From NCBI RefSeq assembly GCF_015694525.1, contig NZ_JADQDM010000006.1:186001-250000 (forward strand): a DNA stretch of 64,000 nucleotides, written 5' to 3'. Positions 1 through 8,884 of the stretch are shown in pieces. How positions within the stretch are numbered: position 1 is the first letter of the stretch; the number at the start of each line of letters is the position of its first letter. The position numbers were made by a program, and so were the translations under genes. Source of the DNA: Hymenobacter ruricola. GTDB taxonomy: Bacteria > Bacteroidota > Bacteroidia > Cytophagales > Hymenobacteraceae. The notes below the pieces were generated by a model, which was not told where the DNA came from, made no database searches, and was given only the letters and a program-made list of their open reading frames with translations.

Positions 1-310
1 TGTGCGTGCCGAGCGAGCCCACTTTCAGGGTTTGAATCGGAATCTTGAGGTAGTCGATGGGCGAGGCCGGCGAGGCGAAGTGCAGGATGTAGTCCAGCTT
101 GCCGGGCACGAACACGAACTTGCTCACGTCGGCCTGGTGGAACTCGAAGTCGGGCCGGCCAAACAGGTGCTCAATGTTCTGGAGCGAACCCGTAATCAGG
201 TTGTCCATGGCCACCACGTGGTAGCCCTCTTTCAGGAACCGGTCGCACAGGTGGGAGCCCAGAAAACCAGCTCCGCCGGTAATCAGGACGCGTTTTTTTT
301 CTTCTGACAT
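1..310 (-). CDS. uxs: UDP-glucuronate decarboxylase, N-terminal part (cut by window edge)
   Basis: Read on the minus strand from the ATG at 308-310, the protein begins [18 protein letters not shown] and continues to the window edge without a stop, so about the first 103 residues are present. The GxxGxxG Rossmann motif (residues 12-18), the acidic residue of VAMDNLITG and the HFASPASP segment are typical of the extended short-chain dehydrogenase family that decarboxylates UDP-glucuronate to UDP-xylose. The next gene in the same direction, UDP-glucose dehydrogenase, makes UDP-glucuronate, the substrate, which supports the assignment. Other NAD-dependent sugar-nucleotide epimerases cannot be fully excluded from the N-terminus alone. 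Confidence 0.85.
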   Translation of the reverse strand, partial: MSEEKKRVLITGGAGFLGSHLCDRFLKEGYHVVAMDNLITGSLQNIEHLFGRPDFEFHQADVSKFVFVPGKLDYILHFASPASPIDYLKIPIQTLKVGSLGTH

Positions 311-319
311 ATATGTTTT

Positions 320-428
320 GTCATCCTGAGCGCAGCGAAGGACCTTATCACCTCCGCGACGCTCCAATAAAAAAGTAATCCTGAATGAATGCAGCCGTGA
401 TAAGGTCCTTCGCTGCGCTCAGGATGAC
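320..428. repeat. Palindromic intergenic repeat, GTCAT...ATGAC family, copy 1
   Basis: Two perfect 32-bp arms (320-351 and 397-428) beginning GTCATCCTGAGCGCAGCGAA surround a 45-base loop. It lies between two genes of the same strand and could form a long hairpin in DNA or RNA. Confidence 0.9.
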
Positions 429-442
429 AGACGTTAATCCAA

Positions 443-1786
443 TTACGCCTTTACCGGCTCCTGGTGGTCGGTGCGCACGCCGATGCAGTGGTAGGCGAAG
501 CCGAGGGCTTTTAGCTCGCTGGCTTCGTAGATGTTGCGGCCATCGAAAATGACTTTCTGCTTCATCAGGCGGGCCACCACGTCGAAGTTGGGCGAGCGGA
601 AATCGGGCCATTCGGTCACCACCAGCAGGGCGTCGGCGTCGATGAGGGCCGCAAATTCGTCCTTGGCGTAGGTAATGCTGTCGCCAATCATGTGCTGCGC
701 CTCGGGCATGGCCACGGGGTCGTAGGCCGTCACGGTGCAGCCGGCAGCCAGCAGCTTCTCGATGATAACCAGCGAGGGAGCCTCGCGCATGTCATCGGTT
801 TTGGGCTTGAAGGACAGGCCCCACAGGGCAATTTTCAGGCCTTTGAGGTTGCCGCCGAAGTGGCGGCTTACTTTGTTGAAGAGCACCGATTTCTGGTCCT
901 CGTTCACGCTTTCCACGGCCTTGAGCACCTGCATCTTGTAGCCGTTTTCCTCGGCCGTTTTGATGAGGGCTTTCACGTCTTTGGGGAAGCAGGAGCCGCC
1001 GTAGCCGATGCCGGGGTAAATGAACTTGGTGCCAATGCGGGCGTCGGAGCCGATGCCTTGGCGCACTTTGTTCACGTCGGCGCCCATGATTTCGCACAGG
1101 TTGGCCACGTCGTTCATGAAGCTGATTTTGGTGGCCAGCATCGAGTTGGCGGCGTATTTCGTCATCTCCGCCGACGGAATGTCCATGAAGATGATGGGGT
1201 GGCCGTTCAGCAGGAAGGGCTTGTAGAGGCGGCGCATCACCTCCTCGGCGCGCTCCGACGACACGCCCACCACAATGCGGTCGGGCTTGAGGAAGTCGTC
1301 GATGGCGGCGCCTTCTTTCAGGAACTCAGGGTTGGAAGCCACGTCGAACTCAATGGTTTCGCCGCGCTTTTCGAGGGCTTTTTCGATTTCGGCGCGCACT
1401 TTGGCGGCCGTGCCCACGGGCACCGTGCTCTTGGTCACGATGACGCCGTAGCTGTTCATGTTCTCGCCGATGCTGCGGGCCACGGCCAGCACGTACTTCA
1501 GGTCGGCCGAGCCGTCTTCGCCGGGAGGCGTGCCCACGGCGATGAAGGCCACGTCGCAATCCTTGATGGCTTCGCCGATGTTGGTAGAAAAATGCAAGCG
1601 CCCTTTTTCCACGTTGCGGCTGACCATTTCTTCGAGGCCCGGCTCGTAAATCGGCAAGATGCCTTGGTGCAGGTTATCGATTTTTTTCTGGTCGATGTCG
1701 ATGCACGTTACGTCGATGCCCACTTCGGCAAAGCACGTGCCCGTCACCAGGCCCACGTAACCCGTGCCTACAATTGCGATTTTCAT
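443..1786 (-). CDS. ugd: UDP-glucose 6-dehydrogenase
   Basis: This 447-residue cytosolic enzyme oxidises UDP-glucose to UDP-glucuronate with NAD in two steps. The N-terminus MKIAIVGTGYVG carries the GxGxxG NAD-binding motif (residues 7-12). NPEFLKEG (152-159) and GYGGSCFPKD, with the catalytic Cys266, are the family signatures. The length is normal for the bacterial family. The ATG at 1786 follows a TACCTTTG minus-7 box about 40 bases upstream. It is followed in the same direction by the decarboxylase that uses its product and preceded by an asparagine synthetase, a grouping common in exopolysaccharide or capsule loci. Confidence 0.96.
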   Translation of the reverse strand: MKIAIVGTGYVGLVTGTCFAEVGIDVTCIDIDQKKIDNLHQGILPIYEPGLEEMVSRNVEKGRLHFSTNIGEAIKDCDVAFIAVGTPPGEDGSADLKYVLAVARSIGENMNSYGVIVTKSTVPVGTAAKVRAEIEKALEKRGETIEFDVASNPEFLKEGAAIDDFLKPDRIVVGVSSERAEEVMRRLYKPFLLNGHPIIFMDIPSAEMTKYAANSMLATKISFMNDVANLCEIMGADVNKVRQGIGSDARIGTKFIYPGIGYGGSCFPKDVKALIKTAEENGYKMQVLKAVESVNEDQKSVLFNKVSRHFGGNLKGLKIALWGLSFKPKTDDMREAPSLVIIEKLLAAGCTVTAYDPVAMPEAQHMIGDSITYAKDEFAALIDADALLVVTEWPDFRSPNFDVVARLMKQKVIFDGRNIYEASELKALGFAYHCIGVRTDHQEPVKA

Positions 1787-1822
1787 AAAGAATGTATTGG
1801 GAAGTATTTGATTTTAGCCACG

Positions 1823-1830
1823 CAAAGGTA
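1823..1830 (-). promoter_or_regulatory. Bacteroidota-type minus-7 box before ugd
   Basis: The minus strand reads TACCTTTG, matching TAnnTTTG, about 37 bases before the ugd start codon. No minus-33 TTTG is found at the usual 19-base spacing, so this is a partial match. Confidence 0.5.
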
Positions 1831-1867
1831 AGGCCGCGGGCAAGTGGTTTGCTGCATCAAATGGCAA

Positions 1868-3775
1868 TCAGCTGGCCATGTACTGCTTCCACCACGTTTG
1901 AAACACGATGAGGCCCCAGATGCGGGCGTGCACGTCGCCGGGGTTGCGCGAGAACAGCTGCACTTTCAGCGCCCGGATGGCGTCCACGTCGAACACGCCC
2001 TGCGCTTCAATGAACTCGTCGCGCAGCAGGTCGTTTTCGATGAGGCCGCGCAGCTCGCCGCGCATCCACTTCAGCAGCGGCACCTCGAAGCCGTGCTTGG
2101 GCCGGTCGTAAAGCTCGGCGGGCAGCTCGGAGCGGAAGGCGTCCTGCACGATTTTTTTCTTCATGGTGGCGTCTACCTTGCTGCTCACGGGCAGCGAGAA
2201 GGCGAAGTTGACCACCTTGTAGTCCAGGAACGGGGTGCGCACTTCCAGCGAGTTGGCCATGCTCATCAGGTCCACTTTCGTGAGCATGTCGTAGGGCAGC
2301 ACCAACTGCATGTCGGTGAGCAGCACCTCGTTGAGGTCGCCGTCTGCGTGCAGGTTTTCCAAGATGTCCTTGCGGCGCTTGGTGGCGGCTTTTTTGCCCA
2401 CCTTGCGGCGGCTGGCGGCACTGAGCAGGTTGCGGGCGTCGTCGGGCGAGGCAAAGCTGGCCCAGTCCCAGTACCGGTCTTTCACGCCGGCCGTCATGCC
2501 GCGCGCAAAGCGCTGGAGCTGGCGGACGCGGTTGCCCAGGAAGCTGTTGCGCGACTTGGGCAGGGCGTCCCACACGAAGCCGAGGGCCGTCACGGCTTCG
2601 GCCTTGGCGCCGCCCTGGCGCACCTTGAACTCGCCCATGTGCTTGTTGTAGCCCCCGAACATTTCGTCGGCGCCGTCGCCGCTCAGGGCCACGGTCACCT
2701 TCTGGCGGGTGCGCTGGCTGAGGATGTACACGGCCAGGGCCGAGGAGTCGGCGAAGGGCTCATCCAGATACGAGAGCATGTCGTGGATGTGCTCGTAGAG
2801 GTCGTCGTTGGTGAGCGAGAACACCGTGTGGTTGGTGTTGTGGCGGGCCGCGACGAGGTTGGCGTACTTGGTTTCGTCGAAGAAGGGCTCGTCTTTGAAG
2901 CCGATGCTGAACGTGCTCAGGTGCGGGGTGTGGCGGGCGGCCAGCGCGGCGATGACGGAGGAGTCGATGCCGCCGCTCAGGAAGCAGCCCAGGGGCACGT
3001 CGGCCACGAGGCGGCGCTGCACGGCGCCGTCCATCAGCTCGACCAGCTTCTTTTGCTGCTGCTCGTAGCTGAGCTTGTTTTTGGCGACCTTTTTGGGGTC
3101 GTAGGGAATTTTATACCAGGCTTTGCCCACCACTTTCCCATCCTTTATATACAGGTAGTGGCCGGGCAGCAGCTTCTTTACGCCCTTGAAAATGCTGGCC
3201 GGGCCGGGTATGTAGTTGAGCTGCAGGTACTGGCTCAGGGCCACGTAGTCGAGCTTGCGGGGCACGCCCAGCGCCATCATCGATTTCATTTCGGAGGCGA
3301 AAAACAGCTTGTCCTCGTCGCGGTAAATCAGCAGCGGCTTCACACCGAACCGGTCGCGGGCGATGAACAGGGAGTTTTCCTCTTTGTCGAAAATGGCCAG
3401 GCCGAAAAAGCCGTTGAGCTTCTTGATGAAGCTGCGGCCTTCGGTGATGTAAAGCTGAAGAATGACTTCCGTATCGGTCTGCGAGTGAAACACGCAGCCG
3501 CGCTTGATGAGCTTTTCGCGCAGCTCGCGGAAGTTGAAAATCTCGCCGTTGAACACGATGGTGTAGCGGTTGGCGGCGTCGGTCATCGGCTGGTTGCCGT
3601 CGGCCGAGAGGTCGAGGATGGCCAGGCGCCGAAAGCCCAGTCCGCACTGGTCGTACACAAAATGCCCCTCCGAATCGGGGCCGCGGCGAATGATGGCGTC
3701 GGTGGACGCCTGCAGGTTGGCCAACGACTGGCGACCCGTTTCGGTAAAGGCAAATACTCCGGTTATTCCGCACAT
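1868..3775 (-). CDS. asnB: Asparagine synthetase, glutamine-hydrolysing
   Basis: The start is fixed by the need for a catalytic cysteine as residue 2: the ATG at 3775 gives MCGITGVFAF. Longer upstream reading is rejected because it would bury this cysteine. Residues 1 to about 200 form the class II glutamine amidotransferase domain (RRGPDSEG, FNGEIFNF). The C-terminal synthetase domain has the PP-loop SGGIDSS (267-273). The protein is 635 residues, as expected. It transfers glutamine nitrogen to aspartate, but members in polysaccharide loci often amidate sugar carboxylates. Its position beside ugd and uxs leaves that role open. Confidence 0.92.
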   Translation of the reverse strand: MCGITGVFAFTETGRQSLANLQASTDAIIRRGPDSEGHFVYDQCGLGFRRLAILDLSADGNQPMTDAANRYTIVFNGEIFNFRELREKLIKRGCVFHSQTDTEVILQLYITEGRSFIKKLNGFFGLAIFDKEENSLFIARDRFGVKPLLIYRDEDKLFFASEMKSMMALGVPRKLDYVALSQYLQLNYIPGPASIFKGVKKLLPGHYLYIKDGKVVGKAWYKIPYDPKKVAKNKLSYEQQQKKLVELMDGAVQRRLVADVPLGCFLSGGIDSSVIAALAARHTPHLSTFSIGFKDEPFFDETKYANLVAARHNTNHTVFSLTNDDLYEHIHDMLSYLDEPFADSSALAVYILSQRTRQKVTVALSGDGADEMFGGYNKHMGEFKVRQGGAKAEAVTALGFVWDALPKSRNSFLGNRVRQLQRFARGMTAGVKDRYWDWASFASPDDARNLLSAASRRKVGKKAATKRRKDILENLHADGDLNEVLLTDMQLVLPYDMLTKVDLMSMANSLEVRTPFLDYKVVNFAFSLPVSSKVDATMKKKIVQDAFRSELPAELYDRPKHGFEVPLLKWMRGELRGLIENDLLRDEFIEAQGVFDVDAIRALKVQLFSRNPGDVHARIWGLIVFQTWWKQYMAS

Positions 3776-3784
3776 AGTAGCGCG

Positions 3785-3792
3785 CAAAAGTA
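3785..3792 (-). promoter_or_regulatory. Minus-7 box before asnB
   Basis: TACTTTTG on the minus strand, ten bases ahead of the asnB start codon, fits TAnnTTTG and implies a very short leader. This also argues for the MCG start. Confidence 0.5.
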
Positions 3793-3981
3793 CGACCCGG
3801 CAACCTAAAGGCGAACGCCGGGGTATTGTCTGAACCACGGATTCGGGCGGATTCTTCGGATTACCCGGATTTTGTGGACGGCGCCACCCTTCGGCAGCGG
3901 CGTGAAACCCCGCTTCTGGCCTTTTCCAAGCCGTTTTGCCCTTGCGGGTCATCTTCTTTTCACTTTTCTATTCGCTTTCCC

Positions 3982-4473
3982 ATGAACCTTGACGAACAAT
4001 TTCAAGCCGCGGCCCAACGAGTAAACAACCTGCCCGGCGACCAGGCCGCCGCGCACATGACCGAACTGTACGGCCTCTACAAGCAGGCCACCGAGGGCGA
4101 CGTGAACATGCAGCCCGGCGAAGTAGACGCCAACGCCGCCGACCAGGCCAACGGCCCCGCCGGCCTCTCGCAGGCCCAGTGGGACTCGTGGAACCAGTTC
4201 AAGGGCGTGCCCGAGGAGGAAGCCAAGCGCCGCTACGTGGCCCGCGCCACGGAAATAGCCGGACTCGGCGCGGACTCGCCCACCAACGCAGTACCGACGG
4301 ACGGCGCGACCGGCGCGCCCGTCGGGCGGCCCGAAGCCGACACCGAAAACACCACCATTTCGCGCCAGCCCGACCACGGCCCCGGCCAAAGCACGCAAGG
4401 CGGGCTGCGGGGCGACATCACCGGCGGCGCGCCGTATGGCGGCGAGGACAAGCTGAAAGGCGAGCAGGAGTAG
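3982..4473 (+). CDS. Acyl-CoA-binding protein domain protein
   Basis: The first 85 or so residues match the acyl-CoA-binding protein (ACBP) fold: an N-terminal QAAAQRVNNLPG helix, then the hallmark LYGLYKQATEGDVN, WDSWNQFKGVPEEEAKRRY and a last helix. In ACBPs the Tyr, Lys and Lys of these segments bind long-chain acyl-CoA. The remaining 75 residues are rich in Gly, Pro, Thr and Asp and look disordered. The start at 3982 (MNLDEQF) is preferred over an upstream in-frame ATG because the domain begins here. No signal peptide is seen, so it should be cytosolic. ACBPs are mostly eukaryotic but occur in some bacteria. Confidence 0.85.
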   Translation: MNLDEQFQAAAQRVNNLPGDQAAAHMTELYGLYKQATEGDVNMQPGEVDANAADQANGPAGLSQAQWDSWNQFKGVPEEEAKRRYVARATEIAGLGADSPTNAVPTDGATGAPVGRPEADTENTTISRQPDHGPGQSTQGGLRGDITGGAPYGGEDKLKGEQE

Positions 4474-4504
4474 CCTTCGGGGCGCTGCCTTGTATCTATA
4501 AATT

Positions 4505-4595
4505 GGGTAGGGTGCGGGGCTGGCTCCCGTCCGTCGTTGAAAAGCTTGCTAATGGCTCCTTCAACGACGGGCGGGGCTGGCCCTGCACCCTACCC
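4505..4595. repeat. Intergenic inverted repeat
   Basis: Left arm GGGTAGGGTGCGGGGC... (4505-4541) and right arm ...GCACCCTACCC (4560-4595) pair over the outer 11 and inner 13 bases, with a diverged middle. The right arm is followed by a T run. It lies between the ACBP and amidase genes, and its sequence is unlike the GTCAT family. Confidence 0.75.
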
Positions 4596-4664
4596 GTTTT
4601 TACGCATATTATTGCTGTTCGGAGCAGCTTTGCTCCCCTCCTCTTCTACCTTGCTTTTGCCCGT

Positions 4665-6302
4665 ATGAACCGCCGCCTTTTCCTGAATCAAAGCAGCCGC
4701 GTGGCCCTCACGGCGGCCCTGCTGCCCGCCGTGGCCTGCCAGTCGGCCACCGATAAAAAGATGACCGCCGAAGCCGCCGAAACGGCCGGCCCGCCTGCCG
4801 AAACGGAGCCCTTTGCCCTGCACGAAGCCACCGTGGCCGACTTGCAGGACCGCATGGCCAAAGGCACCGAAACCGCCCGCAGCCTGACGGAAAAATACCT
4901 GGCCCGCATCAAGGCCCTGAACGAGGCCGGGCCCATGCTGCGCGCCGTTATCGAAACCAACCCCGACGCCTTGGGCATTGCCGACGGGCTGGACCGGGAG
5001 CGCAAGGCCGGCAAGCTGCGCGGGCCGCTGCACGGCATTCCGGTGCTCATTAAGGACAACATTGACAGCGGCGACCAGATGATGACCACGGCCGGCGCCT
5101 CGGCGCTCATCGGGCATAAGGCCAGGCAGGATGCTTTTATCGTGCAGAAGCTGCGGGCGGCCGGCGCGGTGCTGCTGGGCAAAACCAACCTGAGCGAATG
5201 GGCCAATTTTCGCTCCTCGCACTCCATCAGCGGCTGGAGCAGCCGCGGGCAGCAGAGCCGCAACCCCTACGCGCTGGACCGCAGCACCAGCGGCAGCAGC
5301 TCCGGCTCGGGGGCGGCGGTGGCGGCTAATTTGTGCGCCCTGGCCATTGGTACCGAAACGGACGGCTCGGTGGTGTCGCCGTCGTCGTGCAACGGCGTGG
5401 TGGGGCTCAAGCCCACGGTGGGCTTGCTGAGCCGCGGCGGCATCATCCCGATTTCGAGCACGCAGGACACGGCCGGCCCCATGGCCCGCACCGTGCGCGA
5501 CGCCGCCCTGCTGCTGGCCGCCCTGCAAGGCCCCGACCCGACGGACCCGGCCCGGCTGCCCATCCCGGCCGCCACGCCCAGCGATTATACCACATTTCTC
5601 AAGGCCGACGCCCTCCGGGGCCAGCGCCTGGGCGTGGAAAAAGCCCACCTCAACGGCCCGCCCGCCGTGGCCAAGCTCCTGAAAGAAGCCGTGGCCGCGT
5701 TGCAAGCCCAGGGCGCCACGGTGGTTGAAATCGAGCTCAACAAGCTGGCCAACCCGCTGGGTGAGGCCGAATTCGACGTGCTGCTCTACGAGTTCAAGGA
5801 AGGCGTGAACCGGTACCTGGCCAGCGCCAATGCCCCCGTGAAAACCCTGGCCGACGTCATCGCCTACAACCGCGCCCACGCCGCCGAGGCCATGCCCCTC
5901 TTCGGCCAGGAAACCCTCATTCGGGCCGAAGCCACCGACGGGCTGGGCACCGCTACCTATAAAGCCGCCGTGCAGAAAACCGTGACGGGCGCCCGTCAGG
6001 CCATTGATGGGTTGCTGAAAGCGAACCAGCTCACGGCCATCGTGGGCGTCACCACGGGCCCGGCCTGGTGCATCGACTGGGTGAACGGCGACTACTCCAC
6101 GGGCGTCGATTTTTCCTCGCCGGCCGCCATGGCCGGCTACCCGCACCTCACAGTGCCCATGGGGCAGGTGCGCGGGCTGCCCGTGGGGCTGTCGTTTGTG
6201 GGCTCGGCGTACCAGGAAGGGCTTTTGCTGGGGCTGGGCTACGCCTTTGAGCAGGCCACCCGGCACCGCGCGGCGCCGAAGTTTCTGCCCACGGTAAAGT
6301 GA
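4665..6302 (+). CDS. Exported amidase-signature family amidase
   Basis: A 545-residue amidase-signature hydrolase. The N-terminus MNRRLFLNQSS has a twin-arginine-like RRxFL followed by a hydrophobic stretch and a lipobox-like LLPAVAC (Cys25), so it is probably a periplasmic or membrane-anchored protein. The catalytic Lys130 (GIPVLIKDNIDSG), the Ser-rich loop GSSSGSG (about 210-216) and the nucleophilic Ser in GTETDGSVVSPS (about 235) make up the Ser-cisSer-Lys triad. It hydrolyses an amide bond; related proteins are annotated amidase or Glu-tRNA amidotransferase A, but no gatB or gatC is adjacent, so a free amidase is more likely. Substrate unknown. Confidence 0.9.
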   Translation: MNRRLFLNQSSRVALTAALLPAVACQSATDKKMTAEAAETAGPPAETEPFALHEATVADLQDRMAKGTETARSLTEKYLARIKALNEAGPMLRAVIETNPDALGIADGLDRERKAGKLRGPLHGIPVLIKDNIDSGDQMMTTAGASALIGHKARQDAFIVQKLRAAGAVLLGKTNLSEWANFRSSHSISGWSSRGQQSRNPYALDRSTSGSSSGSGAAVAANLCALAIGTETDGSVVSPSSCNGVVGLKPTVGLLSRGGIIPISSTQDTAGPMARTVRDAALLLAALQGPDPTDPARLPIPAATPSDYTTFLKADALRGQRLGVEKAHLNGPPAVAKLLKEAVAALQAQGATVVEIELNKLANPLGEAEFDVLLYEFKEGVNRYLASANAPVKTLADVIAYNRAHAAEAMPLFGQETLIRAEATDGLGTATYKAAVQKTVTGARQAIDGLLKANQLTAIVGVTTGPAWCIDWVNGDYSTGVDFSSPAAMAGYPHLTVPMGQVRGLPVGLSFVGSAYQEGLLLGLGYAFEQATRHRAAPKFLPTVK

Positions 6303-6305
6303 GGA

Positions 6306-6605
6306 ACCCCAAACCGCGGGGCGGCATCTTTGGCGCCAAACCTTAGCTTCCAAACCGCGGGAAGCAGGTTTTAAGGCCAAAGATGTCACCCCGCGGTTTG
6401 GATGGCTGGATTTGGCGTTAAAGATGCCGTCCCGCGGTTTGGATGGCTGGATTTGGCGTTAAAGAGGCCATCCCGCGGTTTGGAAGCCGAGTTTTGGTCT
6501 TAAAGATGGCTTCCCGCAGTTTGGAAGGCGAGTTTTGGCGTTAAAGATGCCGCCCCGCGGTTTAAAAGGCGACTTTGGGTGTCAAACCTTGCCTTCCCGG
6601 CGTTT
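6306..6605. repeat. 41-bp tandem repeat block between convergent genes
   Basis: CCGCGGTTT or a one-base variant recurs at 6391, 6432, 6473, 6514 and 6555, exactly 41 bases apart. Each unit is followed by a TTTTGGCGTTAAAGATGCC-like segment. Two inverse copies of the AAACCGCGG core (about 6310 and 6353) precede them, so the left part can fold back on the first direct units. The block fills the whole gap between the convergent amidase and oxidase genes; I see no coding potential in it. Confidence 0.85.
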
Positions 6606-6619
6606 AGATGGACCGCTGG

Positions 6620-8041
<1,422 letters not shown>

Positions 8042-8071
8042 GGATGGGGAAGCTGAACAAACCGCACAAAC

Positions 8072-8079
8072 TATCTTTG
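8072..8079 (+). promoter_or_regulatory. Minus-7 box before NlpC/P60 gene
   Basis: TATCTTTG lies seven bases ahead of the start codon of the NlpC/P60 lipoprotein gene, inside the 44-bp gap between two divergent genes. It suggests a nearly leaderless message. Confidence 0.5.
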
Positions 8080-8085
8080 CGGCCA

Positions 8086-8721
8086 ATGGGGAGGGTAACA
8101 ACGAAGATACTACCGCTGCTGCTGCTGGCTTTGCTGGCCCTGGCCGGCTGCCACCGCAAGCTCAACTACCGCGACGGCCAGTACCGCTCGGCCCGCGAGA
8201 TGGTCCGGCTGAAAAAAGGCGGGCGCGGGGCCCCCGCCCGGCCCGGCAGCAAAGTGAAAGTGGTGGGCGCCACGCCCAGCGGCGGCAAAAACAAGGTAGT
8301 GGTGAAGCGCCCGGCCCGCGTGGGCAGCGCCACCGGCACGCTGGCCTCGGTCATCGAAGCGGCCCGCTCCTACCAGGGCACGCCCTACCTCTACGGCGGC
8401 ACCACGCGCCTGGGCCTCGACTGCTCGGGGCTGCTGCAATTGTCCTTCGGGGCGGCGGGCGTGAGCATCCCGCGCTCGTCCAACGAGCAGGCCGTGTGGG
8501 GCGAGCCCATCAAAAGCACCGACCTGCAGCCCGGCGACCTGGTTTTCTTCGGGGCCTCGCCCGGCAGCCGCACCATCACCCACGTCGGGCTGGTGACCGT
8601 GGCCGACGAAGAAGGCGTCGATTTCATCCACGCCTCCACCTCGCTGGGCGTGGTGGAAAATAGCCTGGAGTCCGATTACTACCTGAGCCGGTTTATTCGG
8701 GCCGTGCGGCCTCATTTGTAA
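8086..8721 (+). CDS. NlpC/P60 (C40) peptidoglycan endopeptidase lipoprotein
   Basis: The 211-residue protein begins with a lipoprotein signal peptide, MGRVTTKILP plus Leu/Ala, with lipobox LALAGC (Cys22). The NlpC/P60 domain occupies the C-terminal half with catalytic Cys113 (RLGLDCSGLL), His166 (ITHVGLV) and a polar His182 (FIHAS). Such enzymes cut gamma-D-Glu-diaminopimelate bonds in cell-wall peptides. The start at 8086 places the signal peptide at the N-terminus; a longer reading adds an implausible polar extension. It diverges from the FAD oxidase gene with 44 bp between them. Confidence 0.92.
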   Translation: MGRVTTKILPLLLLALLALAGCHRKLNYRDGQYRSAREMVRLKKGGRGAPARPGSKVKVVGATPSGGKNKVVVKRPARVGSATGTLASVIEAARSYQGTPYLYGGTTRLGLDCSGLLQLSFGAAGVSIPRSSNEQAVWGEPIKSTDLQPGDLVFFGASPGSRTITHVGLVTVADEEGVDFIHASTSLGVVENSLESDYYLSRFIRAVRPHL

Positions 8722-8732
8722 TATTCCGCCGC

Positions 8733-8740
8733 TACCTTTG
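8733..8740 (+). promoter_or_regulatory. Possible distal minus-7 box upstream of the receptor gene
   Basis: TACCTTTG just after the NlpC/P60 stop codon matches TAnnTTTG. It may be a second start site for the TonB-dependent receptor message or a chance match. Confidence 0.3.
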
Positions 8741-8815
8741 TGGTGGTAATGGTCGACTATGTCCGGTTGGCTTAATGGTAAAACTGCGGTAATATTAGCT
8801 CTTTCGCAGTAACAC

Positions 8816-8823
8816 TACCTTTG
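8816..8823 (+). promoter_or_regulatory. Minus-7 box before TonB-dependent receptor
   Basis: TACCTTTG, 61 bases before the receptor start codon, is the better placed of two matches in this gap. Confidence 0.5.
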
Positions 8824-8884
8824 TATTGCAATTTATCCTCACCAGAATTTCACTACTCCCACTGTTTCACCAACTCTTTTTTGT

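Noticed and set aside
1844..3808. A 654-codon open frame on the plus strand opposite asparagine synthetase
   Set aside because: Its His/Gln/Val/Gly-rich composition is the usual antisense shadow of a G+C-rich gene, while the minus strand shows a full catalytic protein.
3825..3885. CCACGGATTCGG...GGATTTTGTGG stretch ahead of the ACBP gene as a further palindrome
   Set aside because: Only short, interrupted pairing; it may be an unrelated degenerate repeat and cannot be supported from one copy.
4590..6389. A 599-codon open frame antisense to the amidase, and similar long frames opposite the kinase, oxidase, urate oxidase and amidohydrolase genes
   Set aside because: All lack recognisable domains and mirror a gene with clear motifs on the other strand.
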